Origin: Labia minor
Taxonomy: Eukaryota > Arthropoda > Insecta > Dermaptera > Spongiphoridae
DNA: 64,000 nt
Direction: 5' to 3'
Assembly: GCA_963082975.1 (NCBI GenBank)
Contig: CAUJBJ010000010.1
Location: forward strand, 558,001-622,000
The position numbers and the translations under genes are program-made. Shown here one piece after another: positions 38,720 through 55,600 of this stretch; position 1 is the stretch's first letter, and every line of letters starts with the position of its first letter. The notes beneath the pieces were generated by a model. The model was not told the DNA's origin. It saw only the letters and a program-made list of their open reading frames with translations, and ran no database searches.

Positions 38720-41700
38720 GATTACTGTGATTTTGTTCAAATATTAAAGGGAAAATCCTAGTTTTTTAAATACGAGGGATAAAATTATCTTTTTTATTTT
38801 ATTTTATTAATTTTCTGGTTCTAATGAAGAATAAATTCATATTTGATCGATTTCTTAAATATTTTCATTGAATTCTTACGGAAAATCTGATTTTGTTCAA
38901 ATATTAAAGGGAAAATTCCTACTTTTTTAAATACGAGGGATAAAATTATCTTTTATATTTTATTTTATTCATTTTCTGATTCTAATGAAGAATAAATTCA
39001 TATTTGATCGATTTCTTAAATATTTTCATTGAATTCTTACGGATTAGTGTGATTTTGTTCAAATATTAAAGGGAAAATCCTACTTTTTTAAATACGAGGG
39101 ATAAAATTATCTTTTATATTTTATTTTATTAATTTTCTGATTCTATTGAAGAATAAATTCATATTTGATCGATTTCTTAAATATTTTCATTGAATTCTTA
39201 CGGAAAAGTCTGATTTTGTTCAAATATTAAAGGGAAAATCCTACTTTTTTAAATACGAGGGATAAAAATATCTTTTTTATTTTATTTTATTAATTTTCTG
39301 ATTATAATTAAGAATAAATTCATATTTGATCGATTTCTTAAATATTTTCATTGAATTCTTACGGATTACTGTGATTTTGTTCAAATATTAAAGGGAAAAT
39401 CCTACTTTTTTAAATACGAGGGATAAAATTATCTTTTATATTTTATTTTATTCATTTTCTGATTCTAATTAAGAATAAATTCATATTTGATCGATTTCTT
39501 AAATATTTTCATTGAATTCTTACGGAAAAGTCTGATTTTGTTCAAATATTAAAGGGAAAATCCTACTTTTTTAAATACGAGGGATAAAATTATCTTTTTT
39601 ATTTTATTTTATTAATTTTCTGATTATAATGAAGAATAAATTCATTTTTGATCGATTTCTTAAATATTTTCATTGAATTCTTACGGATTAGTGTGATTTT
39701 GTTCAAATATTAAAGGGAAAATCCTACTTTTTTAAATACGAGGGATAAAATTATCTTTTATATTTTATTTTATTCATTTTCTGATTCTAATTAAGAATAA
39801 ATTCATATTTGATCGATTTCTTAAATATTTTCATTGAATTCTTACGGAAAAGTCTGATTTTGTTCAAATATTAAAGGGAAAATCCTACTTTTTTAAATAC
39901 GAGGGATAAAATTATCTTTTATATTTTATTTTATTAATTTTCTGATTCTATTGAAGAATAAATTCATATTTGATCGATTTCTTAAATATTTTCATTGAAT
40001 TCTTACGGAGAAGTCTGATTTTGTTCAAATATTAAAGGGAAAATCCTACTTTTTTAAATACGTGGGATAAAATTATCTTTTATATTTTATTTTATTAATT
40101 TTCTGATTCTATTAAAGAATAAATTCATATTTGATCGATTTCTTAAATATTTTCATTGAATTCTTACGGAGTACTGTGATTTTGTTCAAATATTAAAGGG
40201 AAAATCCTAGTTTTTTAAATACGAGGGATAAAATTATCTTTTTTATTTTATTTTATTAATTTTCTGGTTCTAATGAAGAATAAATTCATATTTGATCGAT
40301 TTCTTAATTATTTTCATTGAATTCTTACGGAAAATCTGATTTTGTTCAAATATTAAAGGGAAAATTCCTACTTTTTTAAATACGAGGGATAAAATTATCT
40401 TTTATATTTTATTTTATTCATTTTCTGATTCTAATGAAGAATAAATTCATATTTGATTGATTTCTTAAATATTTTCATTGAATTCTTACGGATTAGTGTG
40501 ATTTTGTTCAAATATTAAAGGGAAAATCCTAGTTTTTTAAATACGAGGGATAAAATTAACTTTTATATTTTATTTTATTAATTTTCTGATTCTATTGAAG
40601 AATAAATTCATATTTGATCGATTTCTTAAATATTTTCATTGAATTCTTACGGAAAAGTCTGATTTTGTTCAAATATTAAAGGGAAAAATCCTACTTTTTT
40701 AAATACGAGGGATAAAATTATCTTTTATATTTTATTTTATTAATTTTCTCATTCTATTGAAGAATAAATTCATATTTGATCGATTTCTTAAATATTTTCA
40801 TTGAATTCTTACGGAAAATTCTGATTTTGTTCAAATATTAAAGGGAAAATCCTACTTTTTTAAATACAAGGGATAAAATTATCTTTTATATTTTATTTTA
40901 TTAATTTCCTGATTCTATTGAAGAATAAATTCATATTTGATCGATTTCTTAAATATTTTCATTGAATTCTTACGGAAAAGTCTGATTTTGTTCAAATATT
41001 AAAGGGAAAAATCCTACTTTTTTAAATACGTGGGATAAAATTATCTTTTATATTTTATTTTATTAATTTTCTGATTCTATTAAAGAATAAATTCATATTT
41101 GATCGATTTCTTAAATATTTTCATTGAATTCTTACGGATTACTGTGATTTTGTTCAAATATTAAAGGGAAAATCCTAGTTTTTTAAATACGAGGGATAAA
41201 ATTATCTTTTTTATTTTATTTTATTAATTTTCTGGTTCTATTGAAGAATAAATTCATATTTGATCGATTTCTTAATTATTTTCATTGAATTCTTACGGAA
41301 AATCTGATTTTGTTCAAATATTAAAGGGAAAATTCCTACTTTTTTAAATACGAGGGATAAAATTATCTTTTATATTTTATTTTATTAATTTTCTGATTCT
41401 AATGAAGAATAAATTCATATTTGATCGATTTCTTAAATATTTTCATTGAATTCTTACGGATTAGTGTGATTTTGTTCAAATATTAAAGGGAAAATCCTAC
41501 TTTTTTAAATACGAGGGATAAAATTATCTTTTATATTTTATTTTATTAATTTTCTGATTCTATTGAAGAATAAATTCATATTTGATCGATTTCTTAAATA
41601 TTTTCATTGAATTCTTACGGAAAAGTCTGATTTTGTTCAAATATTAAAGGGAAAATCCTACTTTTTTAAATACGAGGGATAAAAATATCTTTTTTATTTT

Positions 41701-43553
41701 ATTTTATTAATTTTCTGATTATAATTAAGAATAAATTCATATTTGATCGATTTCTTAAATATTTTCATTGAATTCTTACGGATTACTGTGATTTTGTTCA
41801 AATATTAAAGGGAAAATCCTACTTTTTTAAATACGAGGGATAAAATTATCTTTTATATTTTATTTTATTCATTTTCTGATTCTAATTAAGAATAAATTCA
41901 TATTTGATCGATTTCTTAAATATTTTCATTGAATTCTTACGGAAAAGTCTGATTTTGTTCAAATATTAAAGGGAAAATCCTACTTTTTTAAATACGAGGG
42001 ATAAAATTATCTTTTTTATTTTATTTTATTAATTTTCTGATTATAATGAAGAATAAATTCATTTTTGATCGATTTCTTAAATATTTTCATTGAATTCTTA
42101 CGGATTAGTGTGATTTTGTTCAAATATTAAAGGGAAAATCCTACTTTTTTAAATACGAGGGATAAAATTATCTTTTATATTTTATTTTATTCATTTTCTG
42201 ATTCTAATTAAGAATAAATTCATATTTGATCGATTTCTTAAATATTTTCATTGAATTCTTACGGAAAAGTCTGATTTTGTTCAAATATTAAAGGGAAAAT
42301 CCTACTTTTTTAAATACGAGGGATAAAATTATCTTTTATATTTTATTTTATTAATTTTCTGATTCTATTGAAGAATAAATTCATATTTGATCGATTTCTT
42401 AAATATTTTCATTGAATTCTTACGGAGAAGTCTGATTTTGTTCAAATATTAAAGGGAAAATCCTACTTTTTTAAATACGTGGGATAAAATTATCTTTTAT
42501 ATTTTATTTTATTAATTTTCTGATTCTATTAAAGAATAAATTCATATTTGATCGATTTCTTAAATATTTTCATTGAATTCTTACGGAGTACTGTGATTTT
42601 GTTCAAATATTAAAGGGAAAATCCTAGTTTTTTAAATACGAGGGATAAAATTATCTTTTTTATTTTATTTTATTAATTTTCTGGTTCTAATGAAGAATAA
42701 ATTCATATTTGATCGATTTCTTAATTATTTTCATTGAATTCTTACGGAAAATCTGATTTTGTTCAAATATTAAAGGGAAAATTCCTACTTTTTTAAATAC
42801 GAGGGATAAAATTATCTTTTATATTTTATTTTATTCATTTTCTGATTCTAATGAAGAATAAATTCATATTTGATTGATTTCTTAAATATTTTCATTGAAT
42901 TCTTACGGATTAGTGTGATTTTGTTCAAATATTAAAGGGAAAATCCTAGTTTTTTAAATACGAGGGATAAAATTAACTTTTATATTTTATTTTATTAATT
43001 TTCTGATTCTATTGAAGAATAAATTCATATTTGATCGATTTCTTAAATATTTTCATTGAATTCTTACGGAAAAGTCTGATTTTGTTCAAATATTAAAGGG
43101 AAAAATCCTACTTTTTTAAATACGAGGGATAAAATTATCTTTTATATTTTATTTTATTAATTTTCTCATTCTATTGAAGAATAAATTCATATTTGATCGA
43201 TTTCTTAAATATTTTCATTGAATTCTTACGGAAAATTCTGATTTTGTTCAAATATTAAAGGGAAAATCCTACTTTTTTAAATACAAGGGATAAAATTATC
43301 TTTTATATTTTATTTTATTAATTTCCTGATTCTATTGAAGAATAAATTCATATTTGATCGATTTCTTAAATATTTTCATTGAATTCTTACGGAAAAGTCT
43401 GATTTTGTTCAAATATTAAAGGGAAAAATCCTACTTTTTTAAATACGTGGGATAAAATTATCTTTTATATTTTATTTTATTAATTTTCTGATTCTATTAA
43501 AGAATAAATTCATATTTGATCGATTTCTTAAATATTTTCATTGAATTCTTACG
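38720..43553. repeat. Two tandem copies of a 15-monomer higher-order repeat (2417 bp each)
   Basis: Markers repeat at 2417 bp: GGATAAAAATATC near 39261 and 41678, the rare TACGGAGAAG at 40004 and 42421, and AATTTCCTG at 40903 and 43320. Boundaries are approximate, because neighbouring monomers are nearly the same and the first monomers of the two units differ at a few sites. Confidence 0.8.
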
Positions 43554-46500
43554 GATTACTGTGATTTTGTTCAAATATTAAAGGGAAAATCCTAGTTTTT
43601 TAAATACGAGGGATAAAATTATCTTTTTTATTTTATTTTATTAATTTTCTGGTTCTATTGAAGAATAAATTCATATTTGATCGATTTCTTAATTATTTTC
43701 ATTGAATTCTTACGGAAAATCTGATTTTGTTCAAATATTAAAGGGAAAATTCCTACTTTTTTAAATACGAGGGATAAAATTATCTTTTATATTTTATTTT
43801 ATTCATTTTCTGATTCTAATGAAGAATAAATTCATATTTGATTGATTTCTTAAATATTTTCATTGAATTCTTACGGAAAAGTCTGATTTTGTTCAAATAT
43901 TAAAGGGAAAATCCTACTTTTTTAAATACGAGGGATAAAATTATCTTTTATATTTTATTTTATTAATTTTCTGATTCTATTGAAGAATAAATTCATATTT
44001 GATCGATTTCTTAAATATTTTCATTGAATTCTTACGGAAAAGTCTGATTTTGTTCAAATATTAAAGGGAAAATCCTACTTTTTTAAATACGTGGGATAAA
44101 ATTATCTTTTATATTTTATTTTATTAATTTTCTGATTCTATTAAAGAATAAATTCATATTTGATCGATTTCTTAAATATTTTCATTGAATTCTTACGGAT
44201 TACTGTGATTTTGTTCAAATATTAAAGGGAAAATCCTAGTTTTTTAAATACGAGGGATAAAATTATCTTTTTTATTTTATTTTATTAATTTTCTGGTTCT
44301 ATTGAAGAATAAATTCATATTTGATCGATTTCTTAATTATTTTCATTGAATTCTTACGGAAAATCTGATTTTGTTCAAATATTAAAGGGAAAATTCCTAC
44401 TTTTTTAAATACGAGGGATAAAATTATCTTTTATATTTTATTTTATTCATTTTCTGATTCTAATGAAGAATAAATTCATATTTGATTGATTTCTTAAATA
44501 TTTTCATTGAATTCTTACGGATTAGTGTGATTTTGTTCAAATATTAAAGGGAAAATCCTACTTTTTTAAATACGAGGGATAAAATTAACTTTTATATTTT
44601 ATTTTATTAATTTTCTGATTCTATTGAAGAATAAATTCATATTTGATCGATTTCTTAAATATTTTCATTGAATTCTTACGGAAAAGTCTGATTTTGTTCA
44701 AATATTAAAGGGAAAAATCCTACTTTTTTAAATACGAGGGATAAAATTATCTTTTTTATTTTATTTTATTAATTTTCTGATTATAATTAAGAATAAATTC
44801 ATATTTGATCGATTTCTTAAATATTTTCATTGAATTCTTACGGATTACTGTGATTTTGTTCAAATATTAAAGGGAAAATCCTACTTTTTTAAATACGAGG
44901 GATAAAATTATCTTTTATATTTTATTTTATTCATTTTCTGATTCTAATTAAGAATAAATTCATATTTGATCGATTTCTTAAATATTTTCATTGAATTCTT
45001 ACGGAAAAGTCTGATTTTGTTCAAATATTAAAGGGAAAATCCTACTTTTTTAAATACGAGGGATAAAATTATCTTTTTTATTTTATTTTATTAATTTTCT
45101 GATTATAATGAAGAATAAATTCATTTTTGATCGATTTCTTAAATATTTTCATTGAATTCTTACGGATTAGTGTGATTTTGTTCAAATATTAAAGGGAAAA
45201 TCCTACTTTTTTAAATACGAGGGATAAAATTATCTTTTATATTTTATTTTATTCATTTTCTGATTCTAATGAAGAATAAATTCATATTTGATCGATTTCT
45301 TAAATATTTTCATTGAATTCTTACGGATTAGTGTGATTTTGTTCAAATATTAAAGGGAAAATCCTACTTTTTTAAATACGAGGGATAAAATTATCTTTTA
45401 TATTTTATTTTATTAATTTTCTGATTCTATTGAAGAATAAATTCATATTTGATCGATTTCTTAAATATTTTCATTGAATTCTTACGGAAAAGTCTGATTT
45501 TGTTCAAATATTAAAGGGAAAATCCTACTTTTTTAAATACGAGGGATAAAAATATCTTTTTTATTTTATTTTATTAATTTTCTGATTATAATTAAGAATA
45601 AATTCATATTTGATCGATTTCTTAAATATTTTCATTGAATTCTTACGGATTACTGTGATTTTGTTCAAATATTAAAGGGAAAATCCTACTTTTTTAAATA
45701 CGAGGGATAAAATTATCTTTTATATTTTATTTTATTCATTTTCTGATTCTAATTAAGAATAAATTCATATTTGATCGATTTCTTAAATATTTTCATTGAA
45801 TTCTTACGGAAAAGTCTGATTTTGTTCAAATATTAAAGGGAAAATCCTACTTTTTTAAATACGAGGGATAAAATTATCTTTTTTATTTTATTTTATTAAT
45901 TTTCTGATTATAATGAAGAATAAATTCATTTTTGATCGATTTCTTAAATATTTTCATTGAATTCTTACGCATTAGTGTGATTTTGTTCAAATATTAAAGG
46001 GAAAATCCTACTTTTTTAAATACGAGGGATAAAATTATCTTTTATATTTTATTTTATTCATTTTCTGATTCTAATTAAGAATAAATTCATATTTGATCGA
46101 TTTCTTAAATATTTTCATTGAATTCTTACGGAAAAGTCTGATTTTGTTCAAATATTAAAGGGAAAATCCTACTTTTTTAAATACGAGGGATAAAATTATC
46201 TTTTATATTTTATTTTATTAATTTTCTGATTCTATTGAAGAATAAATTCATATTTGATCGATTTCTTAAATATTTTCATTGAATTCTTACGGAGAAGTCT
46301 GATTTTGTTCAAATATTAAAGGGAAAATCCTACTTTTTTAAATACGTGGGATAAAATTATCTTTTATATTTTATTTTATTAATTTTCTGATTCTATTAAA
46401 GAATAAATTCATATTTGATCGATTTCTTAAATATTTTCATTGAATTCTTACGGAGTACTGTGATTTTGTTCAAATATTAAAGGGAAAATCCTACTTTTTT

Positions 46501-49500
46501 AAATACGAGGGATAAAATTATCTTTTTTATTTTATTTTATTAATTTTCTGGTTCTAATGAAGAATAAATTCATATTTGATCGATTTCTTAATTATTTTCA
46601 TTGAATTCTTACGGAAAATCTGATTTTGTTCAAATATTAAAGGGAAAATTCCTACTTTTTTAAATACGAGGGATAAAATTATCTTTTATATTTTATTTTA
46701 TTCATTTTCTGATTCTAATGAAGAATAAATTCATATTTGATTGATTTCTTAAATATTTTCATTGAATTCTTACGGAGTACTGTGATTTTGTTCAAATATT
46801 AAAGGGAAAATCCTAGTTTTTTAAATACGAGGGATAAAATTATCTTTTTTATTTTATTTTATTAATTTTCTGGTTCTAATGAAGAATAAATTCATATTTG
46901 ATCGATTTCTTAATTATTTTCATTGAATTCTTACGGAAAATCTGATTTTGTTCAAATATTAAAGGGAAAATTCCTACTTTTTTAAATACGAGGGATAAAA
47001 TTATCTTTTATATTTTATTTTATTCATTTTCTGATTCTAATGAAGAATAAATTCATATTTGATTGATTTCTTAAATATTTTCATTGAATTCTTACGGATT
47101 AGTGTGATTTTGTTCAAATATTAAAGGGAAAATCCTAGTTTTTTAAATACGAGGGATAAAATTAACTTTTAAATTTTATTTTATTAATTTTCTGATTCTA
47201 TTGAAGAATAAATTCATATTTGATCGATTTCTTAAATATTTTCATTGAATTCTTACGGAAAAGTCTGATTTTGTTCAAATATTAAAGGGAAAAATCCTAC
47301 TTTTTTAAATACGAGGGATAAAATTATCTTTTATATTTTATTTTATTAATTTTCTCATTCTATTGAAGAATAAATTCATATTTGATCGATTTCTTAAATA
47401 TTTTCATTGAATTCTTACGGAAAATTCTGATTTTGTTCAAATATTAAAGGGAAAATCCTACTTTTTTAAATACAAGGGATAAAATTATCTTTTATATTTT
47501 ATTTTATTAATTTCCTGATTCTATTGAAGAATAAATTCATATTTGATCGATTTCTTAAATATTTTCATTGAATTCTTACGGATTATTGTGATTTTGTTCA
47601 AATATTAAAGGGAAAATCCTACTTTTTTAAATACGAGGGATAAAATTATCTTTTATATTTTATTTTATTAATTTTCTGATTCTAATTAAGAATAAATTCA
47701 TATTTGATCGATTTCTTAAATATTTTCATTGAATTCTTACGGAAAAGTCTGATTTTGTTCAAATATTAAAGGGAAAATCCTACTTTTTTAAATACGAGGG
47801 ATAAAATTATCTTTTATATTTTATTTTATTAATTTTCTGATTCTATTGAAGAATAAATTCATATTTGATCGATTTCTTAAATATTTTCATTGAATTCTTA
47901 CGGAAAAGTCTGATTTTGTTCAAATATTAAAGGGAAAATCCTACTTTTTTAAATACGTGGGATAAAATTATCTTTTATATTTTATTTTATTAATTTTCTG
48001 ATTCTATTAAAGAATAAATTCATATTTGATCGATTTCTTAAATATTTTCATTGAATTCTTACGGATTACTGTGATTTTGTTCAAATATTAAAGGGAAAAT
48101 CCTAGTTTTTTAAATACGAGGTATAAAATTATCTTTTTTATTTTATTTTATTAATTTTCTGGTTCTATTGAAGAATAAATTCATATTTGATCGATTTCTT
48201 AATTATTTTCATTGAATTCTTACGGAAAATCTGATTTTGTTCAAATATTAAAGGGAAAATTCCTACTTTTTTAAATACGAGGGATAAAATTATCTTTTAT
48301 ATTTTATTTTATTCATTTTCTGATTCTAATGAAGAATAAATTCATATTTGATTGATTTCTTAAATATTTTCATTGAATTCTTACGGATTAGTGTGATTTT
48401 GTTCAAATATTAAAGGGAAAATCCTACTTTTTTAAATACGAGGGATAAAATTAACTTTTATATTTTATTTTATTAATTTTCTGATTCTATTGAAGAATAA
48501 ATTCATATTTGATCGACTTCTTAAATATTTTCATTGAATTCTTACGGAAAAGTCTGATTTTGTTCAAATATTAAAGGGAAAATCCTACTTTTTTAAATAC
48601 GAGGGATAAAATTATCTTTTATATTTTATTTTATTAATTTTCTGATTCTATTGAAGAATAAATTCATATTTGATCGATTTCTTAAATATTTTCATTGAAT
48701 TCTTACGGAAAAGTCTGATTTTGTTCAAATATTAAAGGGAAAATCCTACTTTTTTAAATACGTGGGATAAAATTATCTTTTATATTTTATTTTATTAATT
48801 TTCTCATTCTATTAAAGAATAAATTCATATTTGATCGATTTCTTAAATATTTTCATTGAATTCTTACGGAGTACTGTGATTTTGTTCAAATATTAAAGGG
48901 AAAATCCTAGTTTTTTAAATACGAGGGATAAAATTATCTTTTTTATTTTATTTTATTAATTTTCTGGTTCTAATGAAGAATAAATTCATATTTGATCGAT
49001 TTCTTAATTATTTTCATTGAATTCTTACGGAAAATCTGATTTTGTTCAAATATTAAAGGGAAAATTCCTACTTTTTTAAATACGAGGGATAAAATTATCT
49101 TTTATATTTTATTTTATTCATTTTCTGATTCTAATGAAGAATAAATTCATATTTGATTGATTTCTTAAATATTTTCATTGAATTCTTACGGATTAGTGTG
49201 ATTTTGTTCAAATATTAAAGGGAAAATCCTAGTTTTTTAAATACGAGGGATAAAATTAACTTTTATATTTTATTTTATTAATTTTCTGATTCTATTGAAG
49301 AATAAATTCATATTTGATCGATTTCTTAAATATTTTCATTGAATTCTTACGGATTACTGTGATTTTGTTCAAATATTAAAGGGAAAATCCTACTTTTTTA
49401 AATACGAGGGATAAAATTATCTTTTATATTTTATTTTATTCATTTTCTGATTCTAATTAAGAATAAATTCATATTTGATCGATTTCTTAAATATTTTCAT

Positions 49501-52500
49501 TGAATTCTTACGGAAAAGTCTGATTTTGTTCAAATATTAAAGGGAAAATCCTACTTTTTTAAATACGAGGGATAAAATTATCTTTTTTATTTTATTTTAT
49601 TAATTTTCTGATTATAATGAAGAATAAATTCATTTTTGATCGATTTCTTAAATATTTTCATTGAATTCTTACGGATTAGTGTGATTTTGTTCAAATATTA
49701 AAGGGAAAATCCTACTTTTTTAAATACGAGGGATAAAATTATCTTTTATATTTTATTTTATTCATTTTCTGATTCTAATTAAGAATAAATTCATATTTGA
49801 TCGATTTCTTAAATATTTTCATTGAATTCTTACGGAAAAGTCTGATTTTGTTCAAATATTAAAGGGAAAATCCTACTTTTTTAAATACGAGGGATAAAAT
49901 TATCTTTTATATTTTATTTTATTAATTTTCTGATTCTATTGAAGAATAAATTCATATTTGATCGATTTCTTAAATATTTTCATTGAATTCTTACGGAAAA
50001 GTCTGATTTTGTTCAAATATTAAAGGGAAAATCCTACTTTTTTAAATACGTGGGATAAAATTATCTTTTATATTTTATTTTATTAATTTTCTGATTCTAT
50101 TAAAGAATAAATTCATATTTGATCGATTTCTTAAATATTTTCATTGAATTCTTACGGAGTACTGTGATTTTGTTCAAATATTAAAGGGAAAATCCTAGTT
50201 TTTTAAATACGAGGGATAAAATTATCTTTTTTATTTTATTTTATTAATTTTCTGGTTCTAATGAAGAATAAATTCATATTTGATCGATTTCTTAATTATT
50301 TTCATTGAATTCTTACGGAAAATCTGATTTTGTTCAAATATTAAAGGGAAAATTCCTACTTTTTTAAATACGAGGGATAAAATTATCTTTTATATTTTAT
50401 TTTATTCATTTTCTGATTCTAATGAAGAATAAATTCATATTTGATTGATTTCTTAAATATTTTCATTGAATTCTTACGGATTAGTGTGATTTTGTTCAAA
50501 TATTAAAGGGAAAATCCTAGTTTTTTAAATACGAGGGATAAAATTAACTTTTATATTTTATTTTATTAATTTTCTGATTCTATTGAAGAATAAATTCATA
50601 TTTGATCGATTTCTTAAATATTTTCATTGAATTCTTACGGAAAAGTCTGATTTTGTTCAAATATTAAAGGGAAAAATCCTACTTTTTTAAATACGAGGGA
50701 TAAAATTATCTTTTATATTTTATTTTATTAATTTTCTCATTCTATTGAAGAATAAATTCATATTTGATCGATTTCTTAAATATTTTCATTGAATTCTTAC
50801 GGAAAATTCTGATTTTGTTCAAATATTAAAGGGAAAATCCTACTTTTTTAAATACAAGGGATAAAATTATCTTTTATATTTTATTTTATTAATTTCCTGA
50901 TTCTATTGAAGAATAAATTCATATTTGATCGATTTCTTAAATATTTTCATTGAATTCTTACGGATTATTGTGATTTTGTTCAAATATTAAAGGGAAAATC
51001 CTACTTTTTTAAATACGAGGGATAAAATTATCTTTTATATTTTATTTTATTAATTTTCTGATTCTAATTAAGAATAAATTCATATTTGATCGATTTCTTA
51101 AATATTTTCATTGAATTCTTACGGAAAAGTCTGATTTTGTTCAAATATTAAAGGGAAAATCCTACTTTTTTAAATACGAGGGATAAAATTATCTTTTATA
51201 TTTTATTTTATTAATTTTCTGATTCTATTGAAGAATAAATTCATATTTGATCGATTTCTTAAATATTTTCATTGAATTCTTACGGAAAAGTCTGATTTTG
51301 TTCAAATATTAAAGGGAAAATCCTACTTTTTTAAATACGTGGGATAAAATTATCTTTTATATTTTATTTTATTAATTTTCTGATTCTATTAAAGAATAAA
51401 TTCATATTTGATCGATTTCTTAAATATTTTCATTGAATTCTTACGGATTACTGTGATTTTGTTCAAATATTAAAGGGAAAATCCTAGTTTTTTAAATACG
51501 AGGGATAAAATTATCTTTTATATTTTATTTTATTAATTTTCTGATTCTATTGAAGAATAAATTCATATTTGATCGATTTCTTAAATATTTTCATTGAATT
51601 CTTACGGAAAAGTCTGATTTTGTTCAAATATTAAAGGGAAAAATCCTACTTTTTTAAATACGAGGGATAAAATTATCTTTTTTATTTTATTTTATTAATT
51701 TTCTGATTATAATTAAGAATAAATTCATATTTGATCGATTTCTTAAATATTTTCATTGAATTCTTACGGATTACTGTGATTTTGTTCAAATATTAAAGGG
51801 AAAATCCTACTTTTTTAAATACGAGGGATAAAATTATCTTTTATATTTTATTTTATTCATTTTCTGATTCTAATTAAGAATAAATTCATATTTGATCGAT
51901 TTCTTAAATATTTTCATTGAATTCTTACGGAAAAGTCTGATTTTGTTCAAATATTAAAGGGAAAATCCTACTTTTTTAAATACGAGGGATAAAATTATCT
52001 TTTTTATTTTATTTTATTAATTTTCTGATTATAATGAAGAATAAATTCATTTTTGATCGATTTCTTAAATATTTTCATTGAATTCTTACGGATTAGTGTG
52101 ATTTTGTTCAAATATTAAAGGGAAAATCCTACTTTTTTAAATACGAGGGATAAAATTATCTTTTATATTTTATTTTATTAATTTTCTGATTCTAATTAAG
52201 AATAAATTCATATTTGATCGATTTCTTAAATATTTTCATTGAATTCTTACGGAAAAGTCTGATTTTGTTCAAATATTAAAGGGAAAATCCTACTTTTTTA
52301 AATACGAGGGATAAAATTATCTTTTATATTTTATTTTATTAATTTTCTGATTCTATTGAAGAATAAATTCATATTTGATCGATTTCTTAAATATTTTCAT
52401 TGAATTCTTACGGAAAAGTCTGATTTTGTTCAAATATTAAAGGGAAAATCCTACTTTTTTAAATACGTGGGATAAAATTATCTTTTATATTTTATTTTAT

Positions 52501-52610
52501 TAATTTTCTGATTCTATTAAAGAATAAATTCATATTTGATCGATTTCTTAAATATTTTCATTGAATTCTTACGGATTACTGTGATTTTGTTCAAATATTA
52601 AAGGGAAAAT

Positions 52611-55600
52611 CCTAGTTTTTTAAATACGAGGGATAAAATTATCTTTTATATTTTATTTTATTAATTTTCTGATTCTATTGAAGAATAAATTCATATTTGA
52701 TCGATTTCTTAAATATTTTCATTGAATTCTTACGGAAAAGTCTGATTTTGTTCAAATATTAAAGGGAAAAATCCTACTTTTTTAAATACGAGGGATAAAA
52801 TTATCTTTTTTATTTTATTTTATTAATTTTCTGATTATAATTAAGAATAAATTCATATTTGATCGATTTCTTAAATATTTTCATTGAATTCTTACGGATT
52901 ACTGTGATTTTGTTCAAATATTAAAGGGAAAATCCTACTTTTTTAAATACGAGGGATAAAATTATCTTTTATATTTTATTTTATTCATTTTCTGATTCTA
53001 ATTAAGAATAAATTCATATTTGATCGATTTCTTAAATATTTTCATTGAATTCTTACGGAAAAGTCTGATTTTGTTCAAATATTAAAGGGAAAATCCTACT
53101 TTTTTAAATACGAGGGATAAAATTATCTTTTTTATTTTATTTTATTAATTTTCTGATTATAATGAAGAATAAATTCATTTTTGATCGATTTCTTAAATAT
53201 TTTCATTGAATTCTTACGGATTAGTGTGATTTTGTTCAAATATTAAAGGGAAAATCCTACTTTTTTAAATACGAGGGATAAAATTATCTTTTATATTTTA
53301 TTTTATTCATTTTCTGATTCTAATTAAGAATAAATTCATATTTGATCGATTTCTTAAATATTTTCATTGAATTCTTACGGAAAAGTCTGATTTTGTTCAA
53401 ATATTAAAGGGAAAATCCTACTTTTTTAAATACGAGGGATAAAATTATCTTTTATATTTTATTTTATTAATTTTCTGATTCTATTGAAGAATAAATTCAT
53501 ATTTGATCGATTTCTTAAATATTTTCATTGAATTCTTACGGAAAAGTCTGATTTTGTTCAAATATTAAAGGGAAAATCCTACTTTTTTAAATACGTGGGA
53601 TAAAATTATCTATTATATTTTATTTTATTAATTTTCTGATTCTATTAAAGAATAAATTCATATTTGATCGATTTCTTAAATATTTTCATTGAATTCTTAC
53701 GGATTACTGTGATTTTGTTCAAATATTAAAGGGAAAATCCTAGTTTTTTAAATACGAGGGATAAAATTATCTTTTTTATTTTATTTTATTAATTTTCTGG
53801 TTCTATTGAAGAATAAATTCATATTTGATCGATTTCTTAATTATTTTCATTGAATTCTTACGGAAAATCTGATTTTGTTCAAATATTAAAGGGAAAATTC
53901 CTACTTTTTTAAATACGAGGGATAAAATTATCTTTTATATTTTATTTTATTCATTTTCTGATTCTAATGAAGAATAAATTCATATTTGATTGATTTCTTA
54001 AATATTTTCATTGAATTCTTACGGATTAGTGTGATTTTGTTCAAATATTAAAGGGAAAATCCTACTTTTTTAAATACGAGGGATAAAATTAACTTTTATA
54101 TTTTATTTTATTAATTTTCTGATTCTATTGAAGAATAAATTCATATTTGATCGATTTCTTAAATATTTTCATTGAATTCTTACGGAAAAGTCTGATTTTG
54201 TTCAAATATTAAAGGGAAAAATCCTACTTTTTTAAATACGAGGGATAAAATTATCTTTTTTATTTTATTTTATTAATTTTCTGATTATAATTAAGAATAA
54301 ATTCATATTTGATCGATTTCTTAAATATTTTCATTGAATTCTTACGGATTACTGTGATTTTGTTCAAATATTAAAGGGAAAATCCTACTTTTTTAAATAC
54401 GAGGGATAAAATTATCTTTTATATTTTATTTTATTCATTTTCTGATTCTAATTAAGAATAAATTCATATTTGATCGATTTCTTAAATATTTTCATTGAAT
54501 TCTTACGGAAAAGTCTGATTTTGTTCAAATATTAAAGGGAAAATCCTACTTTTTTAAATACGAGGGATAAAATTATCTTTTTTATTTTATTTTATTAATT
54601 TTCTGATTATAATGAAGAATAAATTCATTTTTGATCGATTTCTTAAATATTTTCATTGAATTCTTACGGATTAGTGTGATTTTGTTCAAATATTAAAGGG
54701 AAAATCCTACTTTTTTAAATACGAGGGATAAAATTATCTTTTATATTTTATTTTATTCATTTTCTGATTCTAATTAAGAATAAATTCATATTTGATCGAT
54801 TTCTTAAATATTTTCATTGAATTCTTACGGAAAAGTCTGATTTTGTTCAAATATTAAAGGGAAAATCCTACTTTTTTAAATACGAGGGATAAAATTATCT
54901 TTTATATTTTATTTTATTAATTTTCTGATTCTATTGAAGAATAAATTCATATTTGATCGATTTCTTAAATATTTTCATTGAATTCTTACGGAAAAGTCTG
55001 ATTTTGTTCAAATATTAAAGGGAAAATCCTACTTTTTTAAATACGTGGGATAAAATTATCTTTTATATTTTATTTTATTAATTTTCTGATTCTATTAAAG
55101 AATAAATTCATATTTGATCGATTTCTTAAATATTTTCATTGAATTCTTACGGAGTACTGTGATTTTGTTCAAATATTAAAGGGAAAATCCTAGTTTTTTA
55201 AATACGAGGGATAAAATTATCTTTTTTATTTTATTTTATTAATTTTCTGGTTCTAATGAAGAATAAATTCATATTTGATCGATTTCTTAATTATTTTCAT
55301 TGAATTCTTACGGAAAATCTGATTTTGTTCAAATATTAAAGGGAAAATTCCTACTTTTTTAAATACGAGGGATAAAATTATCTTTTATATTTTATTTTAT
55401 TCATTTTCTGATTCTAATGAAGAATAAATTCATATTTGATTGATTTCTTAAATATTTTCATTGAATTCTTACGGATTAGTGTGATTTTGTTCAAATATTA
55501 AAGGGAAAATCCTAGTTTTTTAAATACGAGGGATAAAATTAACTTTTATATTTTATTTTATTAATTTTCTGATTCTATTGAAGAATAAATTCATATTTGA